A DNA stretch of 64,000 nucleotides from Capnocytophaga sputigena (GCF_900446695.1 NZ_UAVP01000008.1:620001-684000), one strand, 5' to 3'; shown: positions 15,878-24,533, counted from the stretch's first letter. The notes: generated by a model not told the origin, from the letters alone. Numbers and translations are program-made.

Positions 15878-16914
15878 TTTTTAATTCTTTTTTCAATATT
15901 ATCTTCTGATTTCCAAAAAATAGTTCCTAAATAGACAGCTCTAGATTGTAAAGAAATTGTATTTTCAGAATAGAATCTCAAATTTCTATTTTTTTCTTTT
16001 TCCTTTTTATTTTTCTCAAAAACCTCTTTCTTTTCAAGTTCCTTCATAGCTTTAATATATTCTTCTTTATCTTTGAATAATACTGTTTTTTCCCATTCTT
16101 TCATTTTTTGTTTTTGGTATGAAGTCAAATTTATTGTTGGAGGTGTTTCAAGAGAAGATGTAAATTTTTCTTTTGGAGCTTTGAATATTACCCCTAAATT
16201 TGTTACTCCTTTTTTCCATTTTTGGTAATGTTCTTCACTTATTCTCCATCCCATTGTATTCATATGTAATTCAATACGTCCTTTTCCTCTTTCTATAAAG
16301 AAACTATCTTCTCCAATGGGATACATAGCTTGTTCAGCACCATCCCACATATCAGCCCCATTACTCCAGTCTTTCTCTTTATTTAATAGATAAACTTTTA
16401 TAATGGCTTCAATTGCTAATTTATCAGATTTTGCATTATTTCTTTGTTGACAAGTTCTCCCTACATATTTTTTCTTAGTATCTGTATTTTTAGCAAAAGC
16501 AACTTTATTAGCTTTATAAACACTTGCTAATGCAAACATCTCATATTTTAATTCTTCTGGGAAGTTATTTTTATTATATCTATATTGAGAACTTTCTGCA
16601 AATATAATTCCAGCAGTATCAATTAAAAAGTTATGAGTAATGGATTTTGTTCCCTCTTTTAGAATATTACTCTCTATATTTAATAAATTCCAATTACCTT
16701 TTTCTTTAGCCTTATCATATTCATTTTTAGTGCTAATGAATACTTTATTACTATTAGTATTACCTCCTAAATACTCTCCTTCTTCTGTATAGTAAATATA
16801 TTCTGTATTATCTTTTTGAGAAGAAACAACCTTAGGAAATTTAATTTGCAATGTATTGCCTACGCCACTACTAAAACGTACAGTAGCTAAATTTGTTTTT
16901 TTATTTTCTGCCAT
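15874..16914 (-). CDS. Predicted effector, possible cell-wall hydrolase
   Basis: A 346-residue protein with no signal peptide. The middle region (IIFAESSQYRYNK, ELKYEMFALASVYKANKVAF, then WSNGADMWDGAEQAMY) resembles the layout of SleB-like wall hydrolases: an early Glu, a helix, then a GADxWDG-like segment. This is a weak match by eye. A charged helical region (about 265-310) follows. It lies 5 bp after the TssD-like gene and overlaps a secreted protein gene, so it is read as cargo of a type VI-like carrier. Confidence 0.5.
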   Translation of the reverse strand: MAENKKTNLATVRFSSGVGNTLQIKFPKVVSSQKDNTEYIYYTEEGEYLGGNTNSNKVFISTKNEYDKAKEKGNWNLLNIESNILKEGTKSITHNFLIDTAGIIFAESSQYRYNKNNFPEELKYEMFALASVYKANKVAFAKNTDTKKKYVGRTCQQRNNAKSDKLAIEAIIKVYLLNKEKDWSNGADMWDGAEQAMYPIGEDSFFIERGKGRIELHMNTMGWRISEEHYQKWKKGVTNLGVIFKAPKEKFTSSLETPPTINLTSYQKQKMKEWEKTVLFKDKEEYIKAMKELEKKEVFEKNKKEKEKNRNLRFYSENTISLQSRAVYLGTIFWKSEDNIEKRIKK

Positions 16915-16919
16915 CTTGT

Positions 16920-17609
16920 TTAATTTTTAGGTTCAACGGTTTTTAATTTGATACGAGTAGTAGTCCCTGAGATTGAAATATCTTTTAAAACGTCATTCTC
17001 TACCATTTGTCCTTCATATTCATAATCTATATTAGGGTCATTTAGGTTTATGGTGAGCGTTTGGTTTGAGGCGTTTTCGGTTTCGACACATAGATATATT
17101 TCCATTTCAGGCTCTAATTCATCTTGACTTATACGTTGCCCGTTCATATCTTGAAAATAATAGCCTACTATTTCAGGTGTTTGTTGTTTTTTCTTTTGTC
17201 TTTCAATTTCACCAAAGTAATGTACCCCGAAGCGTATATCGGTATAGTATATTTCGTTAGAAATAAGAGTTAGAGCGGGGATTTTAAGTCGGTTTATAGT
17301 GCCTAATTGGTGGTCGAACTCGCTATTAAACTGTACTCCTGTGGAATAAATAATCTCGTGTTGTTCTACTACACGTTTCCAAACTATATCGTATAATACT
17401 ATTTTTACCCGCTGAGGTTCTTCACTTTTATTGAGTACCCAACGGTAAAAGAACTCATCACCTTTTTCTGGGTAAAACGATACATTGAATACCATTTCTT
17501 TTAAAAAGGTAGGAAGACCATTACTCCCTAAACTCTTATTTGCTTGGAAGTTATAACTTAGGAGGGTTCTTTCTCCCCCGTCGAAGTACAATTTGGCTAT
17601 TACTGACAT
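16920..17609 (-). CDS. Hcp/TssD-like tube protein with C-terminal extension
   Basis: A 229-residue protein. Residues 1 to about 155 have the layout of Bacteroidota TssD (Hcp of the type VI secretion system): MSVIAKLYFDGGERTLLSYN, a G-x-P turn (SNGLPT), WVLNKSEEPQRVKI, then a closing beta region (DIRFGVHYFGEIE). An extension (PEIVGYYFQDMNGQRISQDE to the end) forms a second beta domain that may dock the effector encoded 5 bp downstream. No other T6SS gene is in the window, so the assignment is by resemblance. Confidence 0.55.
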   Translation of the reverse strand: MSVIAKLYFDGGERTLLSYNFQANKSLGSNGLPTFLKEMVFNVSFYPEKGDEFFYRWVLNKSEEPQRVKIVLYDIVWKRVVEQHEIIYSTGVQFNSEFDHQLGTINRLKIPALTLISNEIYYTDIRFGVHYFGEIERQKKKQQTPEIVGYYFQDMNGQRISQDELEPEMEIYLCVETENASNQTLTINLNDPNIDYEYEGQMVENDVLKDISISGTTTRIKLKTVEPKN

Positions 17610-17710
17610 CTCTTTTGATTAATTACTATATTTATTAAATAATGGGACAAAGATAAATAAACCAAAATTAAAACGCAACAAAAACAAATATTTTTTTTAG
17701 GAATTGGAAG
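17560..17710. repeat. Direct repeat, copy B (151 bp)
   Basis: Matches 11183-11333. It covers the promoter (TATCTTTG on the minus strand, 17648-17655), the leader and the first 17 codons of the TssD-like gene. Confidence 0.9.
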
Positions 17711-17789
17711 TAGTGTCACGTACAGAAACTGGTTTATAGTTATTTTGTTAGTTTATAGTTAAACAAAAATAAATAGTCTTGTTTTTAGA

Positions 17790-17850
17790 GCGATTGATTA
17801 TCAGATTTATAGACTTTTCCAAAGGTGCGAGCCGCACGGGCAGGGGTGTA
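17790..17850. repeat. Mosaic intergenic repeat
   Basis: TTGATTATCAGATTTATAG is followed by TTCCAAAGGTGCGAGCCGCACGGGCA, whose GTGCG-agc-CGCAC core forms a hairpin. Pieces recur at 10280, 33909, 35046 and 52849. Confidence 0.6.
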
Positions 17851-17892
17851 GCAATACAAATTTTGCAAATCAATTATGATAAACTATAATTC

Positions 17893-19104
17893 TCAAATTT
17901 TCTTGATTACTAACGCTGAGTTTGTACCGCCAAAGCCGAAAGAGTTGCTCAAAAAGGCATTGATGGGGCGTTCTACAGTTTCGGGAATAATATTCAGCTT
18001 AGCAGAAGCTTCATCGGGGGTTTCAAAATTGATATTAGGAGCTATAAAGCTGTTTTGCATCATCAGTACGGAATATATCACTTCGCTAGCGCCTGCCATC
18101 CAGCACTCGTGTCCAGTCATTGATTTGGTGGAACTCACAGGGATATGGCTACCAAAAATCTCGTGTATAGCCTTTGCTTCGTTGGCATCGCCTATGGGGG
18201 TGGAAGTGGCGTGCGCATTGATATAGTCGATTTCACCCGCTTGCATTCCTGCATTCTGCAAGGCGCGCGCCATCGCACGGGCAGGTCCTTCTACATTGGG
18301 GGTAGAGATATGTCCGCCGTTAGATGAAAAGCCATAGCCTACCACCTCAGCGATAGGGGTTGCCCCGCGCCTCATTGCCGATTCATAACTTTCTAACACC
18401 AAAGTAGCTGCGCCCCCACTGGGCACTAAACCGTCTCTGCTGGCATCGAAAGGACGTGAAGCCAAAGCAGGCTCTTCCTCACGCATTGAGAAGACCCCAA
18501 GACCATCAAAACTGCCCATACTGTACTTGTTGATTTCCTGAGCACCGCCGCAAATCACGCAGTCTTGCATACCGCTTTGTATCAGCAAATAGCCCAAACC
18601 CACTGAGTGTGAGCCACTGGCACAAGCGGCGCTAATGCTCATATTTACTCCACGCAGTTGGAAGAGGGTAGAGAGGTTCATCGTTACAGTGGAGTTCATC
18701 GTGCGGAACACCGATCCAGAGCCTACCAGTGTGGTGTCTTTCTTTTCTCTTATCTTGTCGTTGGTAAGAATCACCGACTCGGCTACACTGTCGTTGCCAT
18801 AGAGAATGCCCACTTCGTTTTGTTGTAAGAAATCGCTATCAATACCTGCATTTTTAAGCGCTTCAAGGGTTGCCATATAGGCAAATTCGCTTTCTTGTCC
18901 CATAGAAATACGCTCGCGGCGACCCAAGAGACCTTTGAGGTCGGGATTTTCCACAAAGCCTGTGAGGGCAGAGCGATAGCCATATTCTTTGCGTTCGGGC
19001 AAGAAAACAATACCCGATTTCCCTTGGTATAACGAATCACGCACTTCGCCCAGTGAAGTGCCTATGCAGGAATAAATACCCATTCCGGTGATAACTACTC
19101 TCAT
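17893..19104 (-). CDS. Beta-ketoacyl-[acyl-carrier-protein] synthase (KAS I/II family)
   Basis: A 403-residue condensing enzyme with the full Cys-His-His triad: C161 in SAACASGSHS, H297 in NAHATSTP and H331 in SMTGHECWMAGA. The start MRVVITGMGIYSCIGTS at 19102-19104 is chosen because the 11 residues before it lie in AT-rich heptamer sequence. Such enzymes extend acyl chains with malonyl-ACP in fatty-acid or polyene synthesis. There are no neighbouring fab genes, so FabB and FabF cannot be told apart. A TACCTTTG promoter (complement of 19145-19152) lies upstream. Confidence 0.88.
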   Translation of the reverse strand: MRVVITGMGIYSCIGTSLGEVRDSLYQGKSGIVFLPERKEYGYRSALTGFVENPDLKGLLGRRERISMGQESEFAYMATLEALKNAGIDSDFLQQNEVGILYGNDSVAESVILTNDKIREKKDTTLVGSGSVFRTMNSTVTMNLSTLFQLRGVNMSISAACASGSHSVGLGYLLIQSGMQDCVICGGAQEINKYSMGSFDGLGVFSMREEEPALASRPFDASRDGLVPSGGAATLVLESYESAMRRGATPIAEVVGYGFSSNGGHISTPNVEGPARAMARALQNAGMQAGEIDYINAHATSTPIGDANEAKAIHEIFGSHIPVSSTKSMTGHECWMAGASEVIYSVLMMQNSFIAPNINFETPDEASAKLNIIPETVERPINAFLSNSFGFGGTNSALVIKKI

Positions 19105-19210
19105 AACAATTAACAATTGATAATTAATAATTAACAAACTGGGGCAAAGGTAATAAATATTTACGAATGACGAATTACGAATGACGAAATTAGGTGTTAG
19201 AAAATGTATA

Positions 19211-19230
19211 AGGGCGTTTGCAAAACGCCC
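19211..19230. repeat. GC-rich palindrome of the dispersed repeat family
   Basis: GGGCGTTT-gca-AAACGCCC, the same hairpin as at 2199-2221. It is followed by ACTGATTATCAAGGTAATC and TGCGGGCTGCACAG, pieces of the same mosaic. Confidence 0.65.
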
Positions 19231-19306
19231 CTACAAGGTAATTTAAAATAACTGATTATCAAGGTAATCAAATTTACCAAAAGTGCGGGCTGCACAGATT
19301 TGCAAA

Positions 19307-20320
19307 TTATCTCATCACTTCCTTAACGTCTTTTCTTTTGGAGTATGCGACGGGTTTGGCATAACCGATACGCAAAAGAATTTGAGGATAGACATTGTTT
19401 TCAGTGAGTTTTTCGCGTAGAGAAGCATTTACTTCGGGTACTTCACACGGCTGATTGAGGTAGGCGTGAGCAATGCCTGCTTGGGTGAGCAAGAGCAAAA
19501 AGCGTTCGAGGGTGCGACCGGTGGCTATCCACGTGGGGATATCGTTTGTAACGGTAGTGATGAGCACCATATCCGAAGAGGATTGAATCTTTTTCAGGTC
19601 GGTTTTGTTTTGGGTTTTTGCTTTGAGGCTTCCTTTTACGATAGGCTCTGTAACCCAACGGGGTAAGTTAGGCGCCCCAAGTACCGCATAACTGAGTCCG
19701 TCGTGAGTGCTTTCAGAGTGTTTTTTGTTGAAGCGAATCCACAAAAGGAGTTCATTTTTAAAAGCAGGATCGGACATCTGAGCGGTATTGCCTTGCAAGA
19801 CGGCATCGGTGAGTTTCTTGAAGAGCGGAGTGCCATTGGCAAAAGTAAAGATACCCGTTGCTCCTGTTTGCGCTACAAGACTTTGCAATAGCGCAGGGTC
19901 GATGTGCTTGTTGTCGTACACCGAGCGGTTGGTTTGTCGTTTTTCAATCACACTCGCCAAAGGGTCAGGGGCAACAGCTTCTGATTTTTGTAAGTCAATG
20001 GTGATGACCCCCTCGGGAGTGAGGGTTACATTAGTTTGGTACTGTAGCTCAGAGGCTTTGATACAGAGGTTTTCGAGCGCACAACCCAAGCTGATGAAGA
20101 GTTCGCGATGCTGACCATCGACGGCGGGGAGGGCTTTCTCGAAGTTGGGTTTGATAACGATACTATGATCGGAGGTTTCAAACCACCAAGGCTGAGAGTT
20201 ATGACCTGAAGGTGCTTGAGTAGCAGCCTTGATAAGGGTCAAAAAGTCGGGATTTTGGGCGGAAGCTTTAAGGGTAGCAAGCGCCATCATAAACGTGATA
20301 GGTAACATTTTTAAGTTCAT
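19307..20320 (-). CDS. Exported nitroreductase-like protein (Acg type)
   Basis: A 337-residue protein with nitroreductase-superfamily sequence of the large Acg type: TQAPSGHNSQPWWFE near the N-terminus, EKRQTNRSVYD mid-way, and a C-terminal AHAYLNQPCEVPE / PQILLRIGYAKP segment that would line the flavin site. The start MNLKMLPITFMMALATLKASAQ reads as a Sec signal peptide, unusual for a flavin nitroreductase. The ATG at 20318-20320 is preferred over the longer frame to 20422. The redox substrate is unknown. Confidence 0.78.
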   Translation of the reverse strand: MNLKMLPITFMMALATLKASAQNPDFLTLIKAATQAPSGHNSQPWWFETSDHSIVIKPNFEKALPAVDGQHRELFISLGCALENLCIKASELQYQTNVTLTPEGVITIDLQKSEAVAPDPLASVIEKRQTNRSVYDNKHIDPALLQSLVAQTGATGIFTFANGTPLFKKLTDAVLQGNTAQMSDPAFKNELLLWIRFNKKHSESTHDGLSYAVLGAPNLPRWVTEPIVKGSLKAKTQNKTDLKKIQSSSDMVLITTVTNDIPTWIATGRTLERFLLLLTQAGIAHAYLNQPCEVPEVNASLREKLTENNVYPQILLRIGYAKPVAYSKRKDVKEVMR

Positions 20321-20398
20321 TTTAGTTTGTATTTGTTTTACGCTGCAAAGTAACGCCGAAAAAACGCCAAAAAAATGAACTTGGGTTAAGAAATGCTT

Positions 20399-20429
20399 TT
20401 GGCAGTATAAGAATAAAACCATAACTTTG
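20399..20429 (+). promoter_or_regulatory. Promoter upstream of the dinD-like fragment
   Basis: TTG at 20399-20401 and TAACTTTG at 20422-20429 with a 20-bp spacer. Confidence 0.6.
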
Positions 20430-20454
20430 CGGAAAAATAATTCATCATACCAAA

Positions 20455-20724
20455 ATGAAAGCAGAAGAAATAAAAGCCCTTTTTAAGAAATTTGAGGAAG
20501 CCGCTCGAGAAGTAGAAGGCATAGAATGCTGGAGTGCCAGAGAGTTACAAACCCTATTGGGATACTCTCAGTGGCGTAATTTTGAACTTATTATTCAAAA
20601 AGCAAAGGTTTCCTGCAGTAGTGTAGGTGAAAATATAGCCTATCATTTTGCTGACGTCAGCAAAACGATCTCTATACCTAAAGGTGCTGAAAAACAGATA
20701 AATGACCTCCTTTTAACACGCTAA
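20455..20724 (+). pseudogene. Truncated DinD-like protein (N-terminal part only)
   Basis: The 89 residues match the start of DNA-damage-inducible protein D (ECWSARELQTLLGYSQWRNF, then IIQKAKVSC and the family's GAEKQINDLLLTR). They stop where the full protein of about 270 residues would continue with the YACYLI region. The stop comes 12 bp before the next gene. It has its own promoter, so a short protein may still be made, but it looks like a deletion remnant. Confidence 0.65.
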
Positions 20725-20735
20725 AGAAATAAGTA

Positions 20736-21266
20736 ATGAACATCATAGAACTTATAAACCTTATCAAGCCTCGCCCTGAATTATTTATTCACGAACACGA
20801 TATATTCTGCTTAAATGCTTTCCTAAATGGTTGGTATTATCGCAATCCAAAAGAAGAGGTAAAAGCAAATATACTCTATAAAGACTTTTACTATTGGTTA
20901 CGCAAGAAATATCATCTTAGGGATAGTAGAGGCTGGGCAAGTATACTTTTCTATAAGTTCAAAACCAAAGAAAAGGCTTTAGATGCCTTCTTTGAACTAT
21001 TTGACACCTTCTACCAAGAACATATCTCCAGAGACTTTTTTGGCAAAGTGGAATGGCTTATCATCACATTAGAAGATGAAAACTATGATAATTTGGCTCA
21101 TTTGCTGAAAGAGGATTTAAAGTACACTACCTTAGGAACAGAGCTTTGTATGAAATTACGGTTTCGCTTGACTACAATCCTACAGAAAAAAGACACATAT
21201 CCAAGAGTTTATTTCTCTCTTGTGGAAGAATTATTGAAAGAACTCAATGAAAAAGTAACCTTTTAG
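20736..21266 (+). CDS. Hypothetical protein, immunity-like
   Basis: A 176-residue soluble protein starting MNIIELINLIKPRPELFI. The layout (FLNGWYYR, then DFYYWLRKKYHLRDSRGWASI, then ALDAFFELFDTF) resembles a family of small proteins found beside polymorphic toxins; this is from memory and not certain. It follows the dinD-like remnant by 11 bp and overlaps the convergent Crp-family gene by 4 bp. Confidence 0.5.
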   Translation: MNIIELINLIKPRPELFIHEHDIFCLNAFLNGWYYRNPKEEVKANILYKDFYYWLRKKYHLRDSRGWASILFYKFKTKEKALDAFFELFDTFYQEHISRDFFGKVEWLIITLEDENYDNLAHLLKEDLKYTTLGTELCMKLRFRLTTILQKKDTYPRVYFSLVEELLKELNEKVTF

Positions 21267-21790
21267 AAAATTCTTTTTCTAATCCTGCTCAGGGCTTGGG
21301 GGGTGATGCCAATATAAGAAGCTATATATTTCAGCGGGATATTCTGGATGAGTTTAGGGTCTTTTTCCAATAGATTGCGGTAAATCTCTTCAGGGGATTG
21401 CAATAAGAACTGCGCCTCGCGTTGCATCTTTTCAATGAGCAGATGCTCCAAAATATCAGCTTTTATTTGTAAGTATTCTTGTTTTTCAATGAGGTGTTCC
21501 AAGTGTTCACGCCCTATTTTATAGGCGGTAACCTCTTTGAGTGCTTGAATAGAGAAGAGCGAAGGTTCACGCTTTACAAACGAGGCATACGACATAAAAA
21601 ACTGCTCGGCAAAGAGGATATCTACGGTAGTTTCCTTGTCGGTTGTGGGGTTGTAATAAAAGAAGCGTACGATGCCCTCGCTAAGGTAATAGAGCGAGTG
21701 TTCCACCTCACCTGCACGGGTGATGAGGGCATCTTTATCGAAATGTACTTCAGTAAAATACTGACTGAGGAAATCGAGGTTTAGGGTCAT
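21263..21790 (-). CDS. Crp/Fnr-family transcriptional regulator
   Basis: A 175-residue regulator with an N-terminal cyclic-nucleotide-binding fold (ALITRAGEVEHSLYYLSEGIVRFFYY) and a C-terminal helix-turn-helix (IPLKYIASYIGITPQALSRIRKR). There is no Cys cluster, so it is not an Fe-S oxygen sensor. The ATG at 21788-21790 overlaps the upstream stop as ATGA. That couples it to the hydrolase-like gene, which it probably controls. Confidence 0.85.
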   Translation of the reverse strand: MTLNLDFLSQYFTEVHFDKDALITRAGEVEHSLYYLSEGIVRFFYYNPTTDKETTVDILFAEQFFMSYASFVKREPSLFSIQALKEVTAYKIGREHLEHLIEKQEYLQIKADILEHLLIEKMQREAQFLLQSPEEIYRNLLEKDPKLIQNIPLKYIASYIGITPQALSRIRKRIF

Positions 21791-22461
21791 TGTATATCTT
21801 CTGTTTTTTCTTCTTTTATAAACCACATTTGGCAGATATTGCCTGTAGCAAAAGTAGTGGGTCGTGCAAAATGTAAGTTGTGTAGATCTGTTTTAATGCC
21901 TTTTATCCAACCGCAGTCTACTTGGCATATAATTCTCTGCAAAAAAGTATGCTCAAGGGCTTTTAGTACTTCGTGAAACAAGCATTTTTTAATTTGCAGA
22001 ACATAACCGTAATCATTGTCTATAAGGCGTTCAAAGCCAAAACTCTTGCCAAAATAATACGCTTCTCGTGCTTTTGATATCTCCACAATCGCCTTAAAAG
22101 GGCGCTCCGAAGCTGTTAAGAAAGCCTCAGTGTTCTGCTCCATAAAGGGGGCTATCGGCTCATTGATAGCAAAGCACACATATTTGAAAGCCTCTTTCTC
22201 TTCCTTGCCTATCTTCAGAAAAGCTTCATACAAAGCTACTACCAAAACCGCAAATTGCACATTCCCTTCGTCCAACTCATTCTCGATAAGATGAGATACT
22301 TTTTGTAATGAGTGCTTAAAATAATCTTCAAAAGCGTTTGAAAACTCTTCAAACAACGCTTCATCTATCCATTGTTGGGATTTTATATAAGCAAAAGCCT
22401 CTTTCTTTATCCACTGATAGCTGTCCAGCGGACTGAAACTGTATTGTTCTTCTTGGTTCAT
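21787..22461 (-). CDS. L-2-amino-thiazoline-4-carboxylic acid hydrolase-like protein
   Basis: A 224-residue protein whose C-terminal half (VLQIKKCLFHEVLKAL, then IICQVDCGWIKGIKTD, then FARPTTFATGNICQMWF) resembles the ATC-hydrolase family, with conserved Cys and Asp in the expected order. Family members hydrolyse thiazoline acids or act on unknown substrates. It is translationally coupled to the Crp-family gene downstream. Confidence 0.6.
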   Translation of the reverse strand: MNQEEQYSFSPLDSYQWIKKEAFAYIKSQQWIDEALFEEFSNAFEDYFKHSLQKVSHLIENELDEGNVQFAVLVVALYEAFLKIGKEEKEAFKYVCFAINEPIAPFMEQNTEAFLTASERPFKAIVEISKAREAYYFGKSFGFERLIDNDYGYVLQIKKCLFHEVLKALEHTFLQRIICQVDCGWIKGIKTDLHNLHFARPTTFATGNICQMWFIKEEKTEDIQ

Positions 22462-22536
22462 TTTACATTTGTTTTATAAATGCAAAATTACGCACTGCAA
22501 TACACAAAAAAGTTGCTATTTGGCAACTTCCTCTCT

Positions 22537-23100
22537 TTACTTATAAGATTTTAGTCTGCTGATAGAGTATTTAGTCATCCCGAGCATTGTAGCAAGGTCT
22601 TTTTGTTTCACTTTTTGTATAAAGGCAGGAAAGCGGAATAAGGCTTCATATCGCTCTTTAGCCGATTGCCTTTGGAAGAGTTCAATAGTTTCCATCAGCC
22701 GTAGTATTGTTTGTTGCTCATTTTGTATGAAGAACTGTTGCCACTGATAATTGTTCTGGAGTAGTTTGTCCATTTGTTGCTTATGTATTTTCAGCACTTC
22801 AGTCTCTTCAATAGCTGTAATAGCATAACGAGAAGGCAAAGAATTTGTATAACTAAATTGCTCTGTAAAGAAGTAATCTTCAAAAGCTATCCAACTGGTG
22901 TATTCCTCGCCATTATCATCATAGAAGAATATCCTAAGAGCCCCTTTGTTTACAAAGTAATAATGCTCACACACTTGTCCGAAGTCCAACAACAAGGTAT
23001 CTTTAGTGAGAACTTCTTTTTGGAAAGCCTCGCCAAGGAGTTTTTCCTCTATTTTTAGTTTAGGAATCGTTTTTTGTATGTATGCAATAAGTTTTTCCAA
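22537..23100 (-). CDS. Crp/Fnr-family transcriptional regulator
   Basis: A 187-residue protein with a cNMP-binding-like domain (LLLDFGQVCEHYYFVNKGALRIFF) and a C-terminal helix-turn-helix (KVKQKDLATMLGMTKYSISRLK). It is a paralogue of the 21263 gene, in the same orientation. The ligand is unknown. A 75-bp gap separates it from the hydrolase-like gene downstream. Confidence 0.83.
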   Translation of the reverse strand: MEKLIAYIQKTIPKLKIEEKLLGEAFQKEVLTKDTLLLDFGQVCEHYYFVNKGALRIFFYDDNGEEYTSWIAFEDYFFTEQFSYTNSLPSRYAITAIEETEVLKIHKQQMDKLLQNNYQWQQFFIQNEQQTILRLMETIELFQRQSAKERYEALFRFPAFIQKVKQKDLATMLGMTKYSISRLKSYK

Positions 23101-23171
23101 TTCTTCTGTAATTCAGCAATAGTGTGTGAGGCAAAGGTAGTATTATTTTTTCTAAATACCAACAAACATAA

Positions 23172-23200
23172 TAAAAAAAGAACTGCCTTAATACGGCAGT
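23172..23200 (-). terminator. Terminator of the DUF3078 gene
   Basis: On the minus strand the hairpin ACTGCC...GGCAGT (23182-23200) is followed by TTCTTTTTTTAT, 47 bp after the stop codon at 23247. Confidence 0.75.
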
Positions 23201-23246
23201 CCTCTTTATATTTTTAAATAATTGTGTGTGCGACTGGCACCTCGCA

Positions 23247-24176
23247 CTAAAATTTGTAGCTTAATCCTAATCCTAACAATTCACGGATTTGGAAAGCGCG
23301 TGCAGCATCGTCGTCGTAGATGGCTTGGAAAGTAAAGTTAGCTGATAAAAATTTGTTTACTTTCATCACTACGTTAGCAGTGTAATCCAAATCTACGTTT
23401 TGTGGTTTATCTAAGTAGTTGCTGTACAAGCTGAGGATGTTCTCGATAGATACGTTTTCCCATACATCAACTTTAGCATAGCCATTCAAGTAGAAACCGA
23501 GTTCGTAACGGATGTTTTTGCCGTCTTCCACACCGTAGAAGTTATGAGTATAGTGAGCTCCTGTAGGTGAAGTAAATTCCTTGCGAGCCGTAGTGATTTT
23601 AGAAGTTGCAGGCGCAATGTTTACTTTTAGGTTGTCGCTCTTTTTCCACAACATACCAGGACCAAATTGCAAGTAACCAGGAGAGAGCAATTTGTTGATA
23701 AGGGTGCGGTTTTGGCTATCTACATACTTGTAACCATCGGTCATTTGAGTTTTGAAGTTCAAGAAGAATGAGTAGTACCATTGAGGGTTGTTCAATTGGT
23801 AACCGAGTACAGAGTTTACTTCAAAACGGTCGGTGGTTTTTTTAGTATATTCATCGCCATCTACTTTGGTGAGACCATAGTCGATGAAGATATTGTTATC
23901 CCAAGCCCATTTGTCTTTTTTGTAGTTGAAAGCATAGCTAACAGCGAGGTTAGCAGCAACGTTGTTAGAACCACCACCAGTCCAATCGTGGTTGAAAGCA
24001 GCTTGTGAGAACAACAATGAAGCGCTACCGGCTTTTGTCCAGCGAGGCGCAGGAGCTTCTTCGGCGGGAGTTTCTACCGCAGTAGGGTCTTGAGCAACAC
24101 CGCCATTAGTTTCGTCTTCCTGAGCGAAAGTAGCTACTGAAGACAATAATAGAGCTGAAAATAAAAGTTTTTTCAT
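23247..24176 (-). CDS. DUF3078 outer-membrane beta-barrel protein
   Basis: A 309-residue protein with a Sec signal (MKKLLFSALLLSSVATFAQE), an acidic Pro-rich linker (TAVETPAEEAPAPRW), then alternating beta strands (FSQAAFNHDWTGGGSNNVAANLAVSY) and a C-terminal aromatic residue (GLGLSYKF) typical of outer-membrane barrels. The opening after the linker fits DUF3078, widespread in Bacteroidota and of unknown function. It precedes the Fe-S genes by strand order only. Confidence 0.82.
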   Translation of the reverse strand: MKKLLFSALLLSSVATFAQEDETNGGVAQDPTAVETPAEEAPAPRWTKAGSASLLFSQAAFNHDWTGGGSNNVAANLAVSYAFNYKKDKWAWDNNIFIDYGLTKVDGDEYTKKTTDRFEVNSVLGYQLNNPQWYYSFFLNFKTQMTDGYKYVDSQNRTLINKLLSPGYLQFGPGMLWKKSDNLKVNIAPATSKITTARKEFTSPTGAHYTHNFYGVEDGKNIRYELGFYLNGYAKVDVWENVSIENILSLYSNYLDKPQNVDLDYTANVVMKVNKFLSANFTFQAIYDDDAARAFQIRELLGLGLSYKF

Positions 24177-24196
24177 AAGTGATTTATTAATTTAGT

Positions 24197-24520
24197 TTAC
24201 AAAAATCCTAATTCGAGTTTCGCCACCTCGCTCATCATATCCTGATTCCAAGGGGGATCGAAAGTAATTTCTACAAGTGTTTCGTGTACTTCGTCTATAC
24301 TTTGCACCTTTTCTTTCACTTCCATAGGGAGAGATTCGGCAACGGGGCAATTAGGAGATGTGAGGGTCATTAGGATTTTCACATCGCGGTCTTCGTTCAC
24401 GAAAACGTCGTAGATAAGTCCGAGTTCGTAGATATCTACGGGGATTTCGGGGTCGTATATAGTTTTGAGCACCTCAACGATTTTTTCGCCGAGGACTTCG
24501 GTGTTTATGATTTCGTCCAT
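24197..24520 (-). CDS. SufT/MIP18-family (DUF59) Fe-S assembly protein
   Basis: A 107-residue protein with the MIP18 pattern YDPEIPVDIYELGLIYDV and LTSPNCPVAESLP, including the conserved Cys, and ending in ITFDPPWNQDMMS. Members help deliver Fe-S clusters to target proteins. It lies just downstream of sufE on the same strand, which supports that role. Confidence 0.88.
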   Translation of the reverse strand: MDEIINTEVLGEKIVEVLKTIYDPEIPVDIYELGLIYDVFVNEDRDVKILMTLTSPNCPVAESLPMEVKEKVQSIDEVHETLVEITFDPPWNQDMMSEVAKLELGFL

Positions 24521-24533
24521 CTTTTTTAGTTAA

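Noticed and set aside
10224-17710. Prophage or integrative element
   Set aside because: No integrase, transposase, portal, terminase or tRNA attachment site is seen; the direct repeats contain coding starts, which fits cassette recombination better.
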